Of a stretch of DNA of 64,000 nt, positions 42,619 through 51,808 are shown piece after piece. Every line of letters starts with the position of its first letter. Positions within the stretch are counted from its first letter, which is position 1. Location: assembly GCA_002435785.1 (NCBI GenBank), contig DIUC01000054.1, positions 17,948 to 81,947 of the forward strand, given 5' to 3'. The notes under the pieces are model-generated. The model was not told the DNA's origin. It made no database searches and saw only the letters and a program-made list of their open reading frames with translations. A program made the position numbers and the translations under genes. Source of the DNA: Saprospiraceae bacterium UBA6168. GTDB lineage: Bacteria; Bacteroidota; Bacteroidia; Chitinophagales; Saprospiraceae.

Positions 42619-45600
42619 TTATTTAAACGGTTCAAACATTGTGTCCAACTCCTTTTTGAACTCTTCGTCTTTTTGGCTTTCAACGGACCTCGTAAGCATT
42701 TCCTTCACGTTCATGTACAACTGCAAATCTTGCTCAAAAGTACCATCTTTTCCAATGAGATTTGGGTCAAGGCCATTGAGAAAAGTCAGTTGCTGCTTGG
42801 CTTCCTCGGCGAGGGTCTTCAAATGTGGCTTGGCCTTCTCGTAACCGCCCGCTTGAATCATAATGTTCAACATCTGCATCGTGTTCCAGTCATAAGGGAA
42901 GTTGTAATGCGGGAACGATTGCAGGTATTTTTCGATGAGGTTGACAGCCTTTTCCTTCTCGCCCTTGTCGGAAAGCCTCCTGGCACCACGCAGCATCACC
43001 ACCCGGATGCTCTGGATGCTGGGGCCGTAGCTGCGGTCAATGAAGGTCGGGTGCGTGTCGAAGTTGCCCCACCTGTACTTGTTCATGATATTGTCGTACA
43101 GCAGGTCGGTGTTCACCCGGCCATAGCCATAGACGTAAAGGCCCTGCTCGCTCTGCGACTTGATGGGCGTGATGCGAAGGCCAAGGCCCTCCAATTGCAT
43201 ATAGTCTTCGAGGCCCAACATCTTGTCCGGACGGCAGGTCACAGCGAAGTAAACCGGGCGGTCGTTGATGTTGGAAGCGATGACGTCGAGGATGGCCAGC
43301 TCGTCCTTGGTCAGGTAGGAGAGGTCGGCGTTGCCGGTTTTGTGGAACGGCATTTTCAGCGGAATCTTTTCTGTTAGCACCAAGCTGTCGCCGGGGTTTA
43401 TGCCGAAGACCTCGCTTGCCTTGGAGAGGTCAATGGGCATGTAGATATTTCCCGAAGGGAAAACAGCGTCAATCCGGTTGTTCTTTGATGTTTTGTCCAC
43501 GCCCGTCAGCTCCAGCGCTTTGGTGGCGGGCATTTCGCCCTGGTCTTGGTTGGCGAGGTAATAGACGGCGTTGCGCTTTTTGCCACGGTAGGCATCGGCG
43601 GGTATGGTCAGTTTTATTGGCGGCGAGTCGTTGATTTTACGGCGCAGGAGGTTGATGTACCAGTCCACCTGAATGAGGGAGAGGTTCACCACCCGCACGT
43701 CCCGCCGTATGCCTTCCACCTCTTGGGCGTACCAGAGAGGGTAGGTATCGTTGTCACCGTAGGTGAAAATGATGGCGTTGGGTTGGGTGCTATTGAGGAA
43801 GTTGGAGGCGTAGTCACGGGAGGCGTAATGCCCGGCACGGCTGTGGTCGTCCCAGTTTTGGCTGCCCATGAGGTAGGGTGCGGAGAGTGCCAGCACCGAG
43901 GCAATTCCTGCGGCACCTATGCCGCCGATTTTGTCCTTGAGGAAATTGTAAATCGCCAACACGCCCATGCCTATCCAGATGCAGAAGGTGAAGAACGACC
44001 CCACCAACACGTAGTCCCGCTCCCTTGGCTCATTGGGCGGCTGGTTGGAATAAATAATGATGCCGAGGCCCGTGATGAGGAACATGGCCATGATGGCTGT
44101 GGCATCGTCCGGTTTTTTGAAAAAATGGAATGCCAGACCCAGCAGGCCGAACAGCAATGGCAAGAAAAAATAGTGGTTCCTGGACATGTCGTTCTTCATC
44201 GAATCGGGCATGTTGCGGGTCTTGTACAGCCGCATTTCATCAATGAACTTGACGCCACTCTCCCAGTTGCCGCTCTTTTTGTCCCAAGAGTAGTAGCCCT
44301 GTTCGCCGTTCTGGCGGCCAATGAAGTTCCAGGCGAAGTAGCGCCAGTACATCCAGCCGAACTGGTAGCGGAACAGGTAGGTCATGTTGTCGGAGAAAGT
44401 GATTTGCCCCGTGGGCTTGTCCACCCATGCACGGTACTTTTCGGGGCGGTTCTGCGAGTCGTCGCCCATGCGGGGGAACAGGTGCTTGTCCTCCGGTTTG
44501 AATTTATAGGATACTTTTTCATCGGTGATTTCGTAACTGTGGACTTCCTTGCCGTCCACCATTTTCACCACTTGGCCGTAGCGAGGGGTGATTTCGTTGT
44601 CAATTGGGCTTGCTTCGAAGTCGGTGCCGAAAAGCAGCGGGCGCTCGCCGTATTGCTCACGGTTCACGTAGGAAAGCAGGCGGATGGGGTCGCTCGGCTT
44701 GTTCATGTTGATGGGCGGGTCCACGCTGGCACGAACCAGCACCACGCCGATGGTGGAGAAGCCCACCACCGCCATCAGTGCGCTGAACATCAGCACTTGC
44801 ATCAGGTGACGGTCCGCATTGCGAAGCCCAAAGTAGAAAATGAGTGCAGCCACCGGGGAAACTAAGAGGTTCAGCCAGCCGAAAGCGAAGAAGCCGTAAA
44901 TCACGGAGAGGCTGGACACCAAAATCAAGTCTAATTTTCCCTTGCCAGCGGCGTAGCGCATTCCGAAGAAGAAAATCGCTATCAGCACCAGGGCCGTGGG
45001 CACCAGGCCAGAATTGAACGGCATACCAAAGCCATTGACCATCTGGAGTTCCATCCAGCTCCACATGTTGGCTACGCCCGTGATGACCAATTTTTGGATG
45101 GCGGCAATGACCAAGAAGCCCATTGCGAAAGCCCCCAGCGCCCCGATGTACTTGTCCTCGCCCTTCCAGGGCAGGTATATGGCCAGCGCCAGCATGAGGA
45201 TGGAGCCAAGTCCCTTCATCAGGATGCCGGAAGCGCCGGAGGCCACCACGACCAATGCCACCAGCAACCCCACTGCCAGCAACGCCCGAAGGGCCAGGTA
45301 GCTGAACTTGCTGAGTTGAATGTCTTTTTTGAAATAGTACAGCATGGCCAACGCCGGGAAGGTGAGCAAGCTCAGCAAGTGCACGCCAATTGACAGTGCG
45401 GCAGCGTAAACGGTGAACACCAGCCAGCGGTCATGACGAGGCTCGTCCGGTAGGTTGTACCACTTCACCATTCCCCAAACCGTCAGGCACGTGAAGAAGG
45501 TGGACATGGCGTAAACCTCGCCTTCCACCGCCGAAAACCAAACGGATGAGGTGAAGGTCATGGCCAAACCAGCCACGAGGCCAGCACCGGCGAGGGCGAA

Positions 45601-45972
45601 ATTCTGGCCGCCATCTGTTTCGCCATCACGTCCCACGAGCGACAATTTGCCCAAGATGATGGTCGTCCAAGCCAAGAACATGGCCCCGAAAGCCGTGCAG
45701 ATACCAGACATGAAGTTGACGGCAAAGGCGATGTTTTCCGGGTGCGCTTTCGTGTCGCTGAACGTCTCAGCCACCCAGATGAAAAGTCGGCCAATGAGCA
45801 GGAACAAAGGTGCTCCCGGAGGGTGGACGACCTCCTGCTTATAGGCACCGAGGATAAACTCCCCACAGTCCCAAAGACTGCCAGTGGGTTCGGCGGTTTG
45901 GTAATAGACGACAGCGGCAATGGCAAAAACCAGCCAGCCTGTGATGTTACTTATTGTCCTGAAGGAATTCAT
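42619..45972 (-). CDS. DUF2723 multi-pass membrane protein (protein O-mannosyltransferase-like)
   Basis: The 1117-residue protein starts MNSFRTISNITGWLVFAIAA. The DUF2723 signature follows: PTGSLWDCGEFILGAYKQEV with VVHPPGAPLFLLIGRLF, the loop with acidic residues typical of GT-C glycosyltransferases. About a dozen helices extend to about residue 720. The C-terminal soluble part contains IIFTYGDNDTYPLWYAQEVE, a RPVYFAVTC strand and a TPR-like end. The family (GT117) is thought to glycosylate exported proteins using lipid-linked sugars. The GDNDTYPLW module recurs in the protein at 47708-49642. Confidence 0.93.
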   Translation of the reverse strand: MNSFRTISNITGWLVFAIAAVVYYQTAEPTGSLWDCGEFILGAYKQEVVHPPGAPLFLLIGRLFIWVAETFSDTKAHPENIAFAVNFMSGICTAFGAMFLAWTTIILGKLSLVGRDGETDGGQNFALAGAGLVAGLAMTFTSSVWFSAVEGEVYAMSTFFTCLTVWGMVKWYNLPDEPRHDRWLVFTVYAAALSIGVHLLSLLTFPALAMLYYFKKDIQLSKFSYLALRALLAVGLLVALVVVASGASGILMKGLGSILMLALAIYLPWKGEDKYIGALGAFAMGFLVIAAIQKLVITGVANMWSWMELQMVNGFGMPFNSGLVPTALVLIAIFFFGMRYAAGKGKLDLILVSSLSVIYGFFAFGWLNLLVSPVAALIFYFGLRNADRHLMQVLMFSALMAVVGFSTIGVVLVRASVDPPINMNKPSDPIRLLSYVNREQYGERPLLFGTDFEASPIDNEITPRYGQVVKMVDGKEVHSYEITDEKVSYKFKPEDKHLFPRMGDDSQNRPEKYRAWVDKPTGQITFSDNMTYLFRYQFGWMYWRYFAWNFIGRQNGEQGYYSWDKKSGNWESGVKFIDEMRLYKTRNMPDSMKNDMSRNHYFFLPLLFGLLGLAFHFFKKPDDATAIMAMFLITGLGIIIYSNQPPNEPRERDYVLVGSFFTFCIWIGMGVLAIYNFLKDKIGGIGAAGIASVLALSAPYLMGSQNWDDHSRAGHYASRDYASNFLNSTQPNAIIFTYGDNDTYPLWYAQEVEGIRRDVRVVNLSLIQVDWYINLLRRKINDSPPIKLTIPADAYRGKKRNAVYYLANQDQGEMPATKALELTGVDKTSKNNRIDAVFPSGNIYMPIDLSKASEVFGINPGDSLVLTEKIPLKMPFHKTGNADLSYLTKDELAILDVIASNINDRPVYFAVTCRPDKMLGLEDYMQLEGLGLRITPIKSQSEQGLYVYGYGRVNTDLLYDNIMNKYRWGNFDTHPTFIDRSYGPSIQSIRVVMLRGARRLSDKGEKEKAVNLIEKYLQSFPHYNFPYDWNTMQMLNIMIQAGGYEKAKPHLKTLAEEAKQQLTFLNGLDPNLIGKDGTFEQDLQLYMNVKEMLTRSVESQKDEEFKKELDTMFEPFK

Positions 45973-46106
45973 GTAGGTGAAAATGGTTGGATATTTAAAC
46001 TTGTGCCACCTGATTTTGAATGGGCAAACTATTGATTATCAAGGCAATATTGAGAAATGCACAAATATTGACAAGCAAATGCAGGTAGCGCTTCCAAAAA
46101 GCTGCG

Positions 46107-46114
46107 CAAATGTA
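46107..46114 (-). promoter_or_regulatory. Putative -7 box for the DUF2723 gene
   Basis: The minus strand reads TACATTTG (TAnnTTTG) about 135 nt before the DUF2723 start. No good -33 element was seen. Confidence 0.35.
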
Positions 46115-46128
46115 TAAAATTTAGTTTG

Positions 46129-46277
46129 ACAGTTCGCATTGGGCAGTTGGCAGTTCGCCAGTTGGCAGTTGGCAGTCAGTTCAGCAGTTATTTAGACTGT
46201 GCCGAAGCGAACTGCAAGCGACTAATTGACTGATAGACTGCACACTGACTGCCAACTGCCAACTGTCGAACTGCCAA
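46129..46277. repeat. GTTGGCAG-family palindromic repeat (copy 3)
   Basis: CAGTTCGCCAGTTGGCAGTT on the left is mirrored by AACTGCCAACTGTCGAACTG on the right. On the minus strand the anti-sigma-like gene ends TGA directly followed by GTTGGCAG, so the repeat abuts its stop, as at prmC. Confidence 0.8.
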
Positions 46278-46278
46278 C

Positions 46279-46941
46279 TCAATAAACCTCCCCAAGGAAC
46301 TGCCAAAGCTCCGGCATCTCGTTGGCGGACCTGCCGCTGGGCTGTTGGATGGTGAACTGAAAGCTGGGGAGGCTATCGGGCAGGTCAAGGAATCGGCTTT
46401 GAAAACGGGAGGAAGAGTCAGCTATGGCCTCAACGGGAATGCCAGCCGATGTTGCTTTTTTGACGGTCTTGGGCTTCACGTTGACCCGGTGTTCCGGAAT
46501 TTTAAAGGAAGTGTCAACCACGGGCATCGCCACCTCTTTGAAAATGGTGTCCGTCGTGTTCACGTAAACCGTCTGCGTTTGGATGCTGACAGGAGCGTTG
46601 TTTTGGAAGGCAAAATGGGCAGTGAGCAACAAAGCAAACCCTGCTGCTACTTGCCAGAGCGGCAGCCTGTATTGCACCAGCCGAACCAACAAGGCAGTAG
46701 GCCGCACGGGCTGGGCGGGCTGCCGCTGCCGCAATGCCAACATGACCCGTTCCCGGATGGCGGTGTCAGGTAGTGGCCCTTGCTGCATCGTTTTTTTGCT
46801 CCGCAAAATGAGCTGGTGCAGCCGCTCGTATTCATAACCTGGCATTTCCGATAGCACGGCCTCCCGCTCCGTTTGCGAAAGCAAATTGAAAGGCACTTCG
46901 GCCAATAGTCGCTCCAAGTCTATTTTTTCTAACCTTTTCAT
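46279..46941 (-). CDS. Probable anti-sigma factor (single-pass membrane protein)
   Basis: The ATG at 46941 gives 220 residues starting MKRLEKIDLERLLAEVPFNL. A cytoplasmic helical part (about 1-85) precedes one membrane helix (about 97-116, LWQVAAGFALLLTAHFAF). The periplasmic tail is Ser/Pro-rich. It is coded 63 bp downstream of an ECF sigma factor on the same strand, the usual place for an anti-sigma factor. The zinc HxxxCxxC motif of ZAS anti-sigmas is absent, so the call rests on topology and context. An upstream ATG (46992) adds residues without support. Confidence 0.65.
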   Translation of the reverse strand: MKRLEKIDLERLLAEVPFNLLSQTEREAVLSEMPGYEYERLHQLILRSKKTMQQGPLPDTAIRERVMLALRQRQPAQPVRPTALLVRLVQYRLPLWQVAAGFALLLTAHFAFQNNAPVSIQTQTVYVNTTDTIFKEVAMPVVDTSFKIPEHRVNVKPKTVKKATSAGIPVEAIADSSSRFQSRFLDLPDSLPSFQFTIQQPSGRSANEMPELWQFLGEVY

Positions 46942-47004
46942 TTTCAATAAGTTGAAGTTCATTCCAAGCCGCTTTTTCATTGCCCACGGCAATGAAAAAG
47001 CAGT

Positions 47005-47556
47005 TTATGCCAAAACACAGAGCGTTCCTGCGAAGGCACGTAGTTTGTTGCCCAGTTTTTTCAGCGTGTAAAACATCCTCGACTTCACCGTTCCCTCTGG
47101 GCAGTCCAAGATTTCGGCGATTTCTTTTACGCTCAGTTCTTGCTGGTAGCGCAGCACAAAACACTGGCGTTGGGTCTCTTCCAGCTCGTCGAGCGCCAGA
47201 TGAAGGTGTTGTTCAAATGCTTGACTGTCAAAGTCTTCTGAGAAGTTTTCCCCAAAAAAATCGCTTTCGTTCGATGGTTCGATTTGGCGGGAAAGGCGGC
47301 GGTACTCGTTTTTCACCATGTTCCCGGCCACCGTGTAGAGCCATGTGGAGAATCGCCGTTCCGGGTCGAAATGCCCCGATTTCTCCACCACTTTCATGAA
47401 CAAATCCTGCGTGAAATCGTCCGCCCGGTGCGAGTCCCGGCCCAGCGTCCGATAGAAATAACGGTGCATCCGCTTGCTGTACCGGTCGTACAGTTCCCCG
47501 AACGACGGCTCGCAGCCCTCGCTTGCCAGCCGCCGCATCAACTGCTCGTCCGGCAT
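47005..47556 (-). CDS. ECF-type RNA polymerase sigma factor
   Basis: The ATG at 47556 gives 183 residues (MPDEQLMRRLASEGCEPSFG). Sigma region 2 includes DRYSKRMHRYFYRTLGRDSH, RADDFTQDLFMKVVE and RRFSTWLYTVAGNMVKNEYR. Region 4 includes LDELEETQRQCFVLRYQQEL and SVKEIAEILDCPEGTVKSRM. Only these two regions are present, as in ECF factors. The downstream gene is likely its anti-sigma. An open frame extends 45 codons upstream (to 47691), but that part is repeat-derived (TTGAATTGGGTTGAA words) and gives an unlikely protein. Confidence 0.93.
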   Translation of the reverse strand: MPDEQLMRRLASEGCEPSFGELYDRYSKRMHRYFYRTLGRDSHRADDFTQDLFMKVVEKSGHFDPERRFSTWLYTVAGNMVKNEYRRLSRQIEPSNESDFFGENFSEDFDSQAFEQHLHLALDELEETQRQCFVLRYQQELSVKEIAEILDCPEGTVKSRMFYTLKKLGNKLRAFAGTLCVLA

Positions 47557-47594
47557 GGATTGGTATGTGATTTCGTTTGGCAAAAAATTGGCGG

Positions 47595-47700
47595 ATTTGG
47601 TGAAGTGGTTGAAATGGGTTGAATTAGTTGAAATGAGTGAAGTGGGTTGAAATGGTTGAATTGGGTTGAACTGCCCCATTCCCCAATTCAACTAATTTCC
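47595..47700. repeat. GGTTGAATT-type repeat upstream of the sigma gene
   Basis: Repeated words such as GGTTGAAATGGGTTGAATTA and AAGTGGGTTGAAATGGTTGA are followed by the mirrored CCCCAATTCAACTAATTTCC. It fills the space between the sigma gene start and the next minus-strand stop, so the sigma promoter must lie in or before it. Confidence 0.65.
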
Positions 47701-47707
47701 TAATTTT

Positions 47708-49642
47708 CTAATTCCCCTCCAGAACCTCCATAAATACCCGAAATCCAATGAACGGTGCGGGCTTTGTGTAAGTATTCCGATTGGCGATTTGGCCAAAAAA
47801 CGGGGTTTCAAACCAACTGCCGCCCTTGCTCACGCCGGGTTGGTCAATCATTTCGGCCACGTTGCCGCTGGTGTTGTAAAGGCCGAGGTCGTTGGGGAAG
47901 TAGGAGTCGGCCTTTACGGAAAAGAAGCCGCCGTCGTCTGGTCTGTCCGTGTTGGCATTTGGGCAGTCCTTGCAGGGTGCTTCGCCCGAAACATCGTAGT
48001 TGGCCAGAAAACAACCTTTGTTGTTCCGAATAAAATAGCCTCCCCAAGGGTAAGGAACATCCTTTCTGCCCGCACGGGCGGCCAGTTCCCATTCGGCCTC
48101 GGTGGGCAGTCGGAATCGCACTTTTCGGTGGGCCTTTTTCTTTTCTGTGCTGCTATTGTACACCTTAGTTATCCAATCGCAATATTGCTGGGCGGCCTCG
48201 TGGCTGATGTTAACGACGGGTGCTGCGGGGTCATCTGGGTGGGCGTGCTTAAAGACCTCGCTGTCTGGCAGGTTTTTGTGTTTTTCGGGCAAGAAGCTGC
48301 GCCAATCTATGTGGAGCGACTTGCAGGTTTCCAGCAGGTCAAATGCCTTGTTTTTCACCAAATCCATCAAAAATGCCTCGTACTGCCCATTGGTCACTTC
48401 GGTGTCGAAGGCGTAGAGGTTGCCACTGATTTTCTTGAGGCCCTTGTCGAGGCTGCGCACGGAGATGGCAGAGGAAACGGCCGGGAGGTCTTGGGCATGG
48501 CTGGAAAGGTATGCCTCCAGTTCACCTTTCCGGCCTCCTTCCTTGGCCACCCGCCGCATGATAGGCTCCAAGTTGGCCGCCTTGTTTTTTTCACCGCTGG
48601 CCATGTAATGTTGGTGCAGCATGATGAAAGCGGGTAGGTACTGGAGGTTCATGCCCGCCAAAACGGAGGAGACGGAGTCGGGGCTGAAATCCACCCGCAG
48701 GTAGTCCAGCAGGAACTTGTTCTCAAAATTGTTTTTCAAGAATCCGAGGTTGTCGAAGGCCGTGGGTGCGTACCGAAACGCAAGCCCCGTCAGGTATAGG
48801 CTGTCGCCAAAGGCTTGCCGAACCTGTTCGGGCATGGTGTTGGCCACATAGACTGGCCGCTTCGCCCCGGTCATTATTTCCTTAAAAATAAGCAGGAACG
48901 CCTCCTTTGAATCAAGGCAGTTCCGGATATCAATGGCCGGAATCCCCAGTCTTTTCAGGGCCTTGTCCCGGTACTCGTCCATCATTAAAAGGTTGATGTT
49001 CAGGACGTTAACATCTTTTCGTATGCCCTTGGCCGACTGCAAGACCCATAGCGGATAGGTGTCGTTGTCGCCGTGGGTGAGCAAAATGGCGTCGGGTTCC
49101 ACGGAGGCGAGCAGGTTATAGTTCCAAGCCAGCAGCTCGGCTGGGAACTCGCCGGCTTCAAACAGTTTTTCGAGGTAAATAAGTGCTTGCGCTTGTTCGC
49201 CCCTCGTCTCGTGGTAGGTGACGAGGTCATGGTAGATTTCGGTTCGCTGTGGTGCGATTTCGTGCGCTTTCAGGAGGAATTGGAAGCGGCTTTCGTCCCA
49301 GGGGGCGTTTAGAAAACGAATGAACTGGTACTCGAACGTCTGGGTCAGTGCATCGGGAATTTGCCCGACGATGGCGGTCAAGTTGTAGGCCTGCCCGTCG
49401 CCCCGTGTCAGCATGTTGGCGTACCGGGCGGCCCGGAAGTAGTTGAGCCAGGCATCGGGGTTAAGGTTGTTCTTGGTGGTTTCGAGCTGCCAGAGGTTGG
49501 CCTGTTCGGCGTAGTACGCCACGGAGTAAGCCACTTTGGAAATGGGCAGGATGCGCTCGGGAAGTGCAGCGCCCTGCCGGGCGGCGAGGAGGCTTGGCGC
49601 AAAAAGCAGAAGGGCGAATAGAGCAGGAATAATCTTTTTCAT
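47708..49642 (-). CDS. Formylglycine-generating-enzyme-like protein fused to a DUF2723-type soluble domain
   Basis: The 644-residue protein has a signal peptide (PALFALLLFAPSLLAA). The middle (about 190-360) contains AILLTHGDNDTYPLWVLQSA, RPVYVANTM and LLDYLRVDFSPDS, closely resembling the soluble C-terminal part of the DUF2723 protein at 42619-45972. The C-terminal region (about 410-644) is an FGE/SUMF1 fold: RFRLPTEAEWELAARAG, YPWGGYFIRNN, LGLYNTSGNVAEMI and KGGSWFETPF. In Bacteroidota related domains occur in the gliding proteins GldJ/GldK. Whether it modifies cysteine or is structural is not known. Cys residues are present near ANYDVSGEAPCKDCPN. Confidence 0.87.
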   Translation of the reverse strand: MKKIIPALFALLLFAPSLLAARQGAALPERILPISKVAYSVAYYAEQANLWQLETTKNNLNPDAWLNYFRAARYANMLTRGDGQAYNLTAIVGQIPDALTQTFEYQFIRFLNAPWDESRFQFLLKAHEIAPQRTEIYHDLVTYHETRGEQAQALIYLEKLFEAGEFPAELLAWNYNLLASVEPDAILLTHGDNDTYPLWVLQSAKGIRKDVNVLNINLLMMDEYRDKALKRLGIPAIDIRNCLDSKEAFLLIFKEIMTGAKRPVYVANTMPEQVRQAFGDSLYLTGLAFRYAPTAFDNLGFLKNNFENKFLLDYLRVDFSPDSVSSVLAGMNLQYLPAFIMLHQHYMASGEKNKAANLEPIMRRVAKEGGRKGELEAYLSSHAQDLPAVSSAISVRSLDKGLKKISGNLYAFDTEVTNGQYEAFLMDLVKNKAFDLLETCKSLHIDWRSFLPEKHKNLPDSEVFKHAHPDDPAAPVVNISHEAAQQYCDWITKVYNSSTEKKKAHRKVRFRLPTEAEWELAARAGRKDVPYPWGGYFIRNNKGCFLANYDVSGEAPCKDCPNANTDRPDDGGFFSVKADSYFPNDLGLYNTSGNVAEMIDQPGVSKGGSWFETPFFGQIANRNTYTKPAPFIGFRVFMEVLEGN

Positions 49643-49879
49643 AGGTGGTCATTTTAAAAAAGTACAGGGCATTGTACACCCAAAATAGGATGGCGTTCAA
49701 TGGAGCAAGCATTTTTTTTCAGGGTATCCTACAAATTACCATTTTCCCCTATGGCTTAGTATTTGATTCTTCGTGATGTGCTGGAATAGAAGCTCACTCA
49801 GGGCGTCCACTTTGTGTTATTCCCAATTCTCAAAATCCGAAATAAGCATAAGCAACAAAAACTGCAAAAGAACCGCTTG

Positions 49880-51454
49880 ATGCGTTATCGGAACTGTATA
49901 TTAATTTTGTCCTTCCTATTGACCTCCAACTTGGTGAGTGCGCAGTATTTGGAGAACTATGAGAAGAAAGCGCTCACTGCCTTCCATTCTAAGGATTATT
50001 CATCTGCGCTGCTGTTTAGTGAAAAGGTTTTGGAAATTGAAGCTGATAATATCTCCTCACTCTTTGTGGCTGGAGAAGCAGCACGGCTTTCCGGCGAATT
50101 GACCAAGGCAGAATCCTACCTCACCCGCATCCCAGACGAGGGCAAAGTGGGTTATTATGCCGTCACTGACTACCAATTGGCGGGCGTTAAATTGGACCTG
50201 AACAAGCTGAGCGAGGCCAAATATTATTACCAAAAATACCTCAACAAGCACAACGAGGCCAACAACCTTTTTGCCTATTTGGCATTGGAGGCCATCAAGT
50301 CAATGGGAAAGGAAGACAGGGGTAAGGATGGTGCACTTGCCCTAAGCCAAATGCCCGGCAACATCAACACTCCAAGAGCGGATTTTGCGCCACTGAGGTA
50401 CGGGGACAAAATTTACTTTACCTCAGTGGTTGAACTGCCGGGGGAAGGCCGCAAGGCCAATAAAATCGAGGTGAGCCGGATTTTCGAGGCACGGCCAAAT
50501 TATCCCGCCAAGCCATTCGAGGGAAACCCCTCAAAATTGGCACTCAATGCAGGCAATATCTCACTTACCCCGGATGCCAGCCGGGTCTATTACACGCTTT
50601 GCAAAGGCGATTTCGTCAATTCAGAAGAGTGCGAAATATGGTGGCGGGAGCGGGAATATGAGGGCAACTGGGGGCCGCCGAAAAAGCTGCCAGAGCAGGT
50701 GAACCTGCGAGGCTACACCTCCACGCAGCCTACCATTGGCTGGGACAAAGTCAATAAACAATATATCCTTTACTTCGCCAGCAACCGGCCTGGCGGTCGG
50801 GGCGGCTTGGACATTTGGTGCAGCCCCATGGGGCGGGATGGGGGCTTTGGGGAGGCATTTAACCTGCCCTTCAATACGCCATTGGACGACATCACCCCGT
50901 TCTTTCACCAACCTACTCAAACCCTGTTTTTTAGCTCCAACGGCTGGCCGGGCAAGGGCGGTTTCGACATTTTCAGGGAGAGCAAATCCGACGATGGTGA
51001 ATGGAACGTGCCGGAAAACCTCGGCGATATGCTCAATAGCGCCTACGACGACACCTATTATAGCTTCCATTCTCAGACCCAGAATGCCTACCTCGTTTCC
51101 AATAGGCCAGGCCCAAATCACAAGGAAGGGCAACGAAGGGCAGACCAGATGGATATTTATGAAGCCCGTATTTTTGCACAACTTGATTTGGCCGTGTTCC
51201 GCTCCATAGACAATACCCCAGTTTATGCGCCACAAGTGGATGTCAAAGAATTAAATAGCGGTGAAACTGGCTCCTATGCCGCCCGCAATGACCAGAACCA
51301 AATCCAAGTGCGCTTGGAAACAGGCAAACGGTACGAATTCACCGTCATCGCCGATGGATACAAGCCTTATGTTTTTGATTTCAGCACCGAATCCATCAGC
51401 TATTTCATCCAGCTAAAGCGCCAGATTTACCTCAAGCGCCCGCTCGACCCTTGA
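49880..51454 (+). CDS. Exported TPR / PD40 beta-propeller protein
   Basis: The ATG at 49880 gives 524 residues with a signal peptide (ILILSFLLTSNLVSA). TPR-like helices cover about 25-150 (AFHSKDYSSALLFSEKVLEI, LSEAKYYYQKYLNKHNEA). A PD40 propeller covers about 165-430 (TPDASRVYYTLCKGD, LYFASNRPGGRGGLDIWCS, TLFFSSNGWPGKGGFDIF). The C-terminal beta domain (about 440-524) reads GKRYEFTVIADGYKPYVFDF. The layout resembles the first part of the T9SS-linked PorE/OmpA-PD40 proteins but lacks the OmpA end. A shorter paralogue follows at 51809. Confidence 0.83.
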   Translation: MRYRNCILILSFLLTSNLVSAQYLENYEKKALTAFHSKDYSSALLFSEKVLEIEADNISSLFVAGEAARLSGELTKAESYLTRIPDEGKVGYYAVTDYQLAGVKLDLNKLSEAKYYYQKYLNKHNEANNLFAYLALEAIKSMGKEDRGKDGALALSQMPGNINTPRADFAPLRYGDKIYFTSVVELPGEGRKANKIEVSRIFEARPNYPAKPFEGNPSKLALNAGNISLTPDASRVYYTLCKGDFVNSEECEIWWREREYEGNWGPPKKLPEQVNLRGYTSTQPTIGWDKVNKQYILYFASNRPGGRGGLDIWCSPMGRDGGFGEAFNLPFNTPLDDITPFFHQPTQTLFFSSNGWPGKGGFDIFRESKSDDGEWNVPENLGDMLNSAYDDTYYSFHSQTQNAYLVSNRPGPNHKEGQRRADQMDIYEARIFAQLDLAVFRSIDNTPVYAPQVDVKELNSGETGSYAARNDQNQIQVRLETGKRYEFTVIADGYKPYVFDFSTESISYFIQLKRQIYLKRPLDP

Positions 51455-51808
51455 TTTTTTTTCTAAAAATTCAGGTTTTTTCTCCATTGCTCAGGGTATG
51501 GCCTGTTTCGCCCAAACTATAGGTTAATGGGTTGTTCCCCAATTGTTTAACCGTTAGGAAAAATTTGGCTTTGAGCAAGCGTTGTAGCAATGCCAGTAGG
51601 GTACTACTGCAAGGAATGCTTGCATTCCGCTCTTACCCACCTTATATTTGCACCACAATTCTTACTATCTCCTTCTTTACATCCCGGTTTCTTCGAATAC
51701 TTTCTGGTTTCATTCCACTCGATTTTACTGACAATTACTTACGATTTTGACCTGTCCGGCATTTGACCCGGCAAGTCCGATTTTTCTTACTACCAAAACT
51801 TACAAACA
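51455..51808 (+). other. Intergenic leader between the PD40 paralogues
   Basis: No gene is seen. The stretch holds one good promoter candidate (51620-51650) and, after it, a pyrimidine-rich leader of about 150 nt up to the ATG at 51809. A plus-strand frame at 51532-51750 has no recognisable domain. Confidence 0.5.
51620..51650 (+). promoter_or_regulatory. Putative full promoter for the second PD40 gene
   Basis: TTG at 51620-51622 and TATATTTG (TAnnTTTG) at 51643-51650 are separated by 20 nt, the spacing expected for Bacteroidota primary-sigma promoters. The transcript would carry a leader of about 150 nt before 51809. Confidence 0.5.

Noticed and set aside
43546..44865. 439-codon plus-strand frame opposite the DUF2723 gene
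   Set aside because: It is antisense to a full-length membrane protein with recognisable motifs; high GC produces long open shadows.
47557..47691. 45-codon N-terminal extension of the ECF sigma factor
   Set aside because: It is coded by GGTTGAATT-type repeat sequence and gives a protein unlike any sigma N-terminus. The ATG at 47556 starts directly before sigma region 2.
49880..51454. Complete T9SS component PorE
   Set aside because: TPR and PD40 parts are present, but the C-terminal OmpA peptidoglycan-binding domain is missing, so a PorE assignment is not supported.
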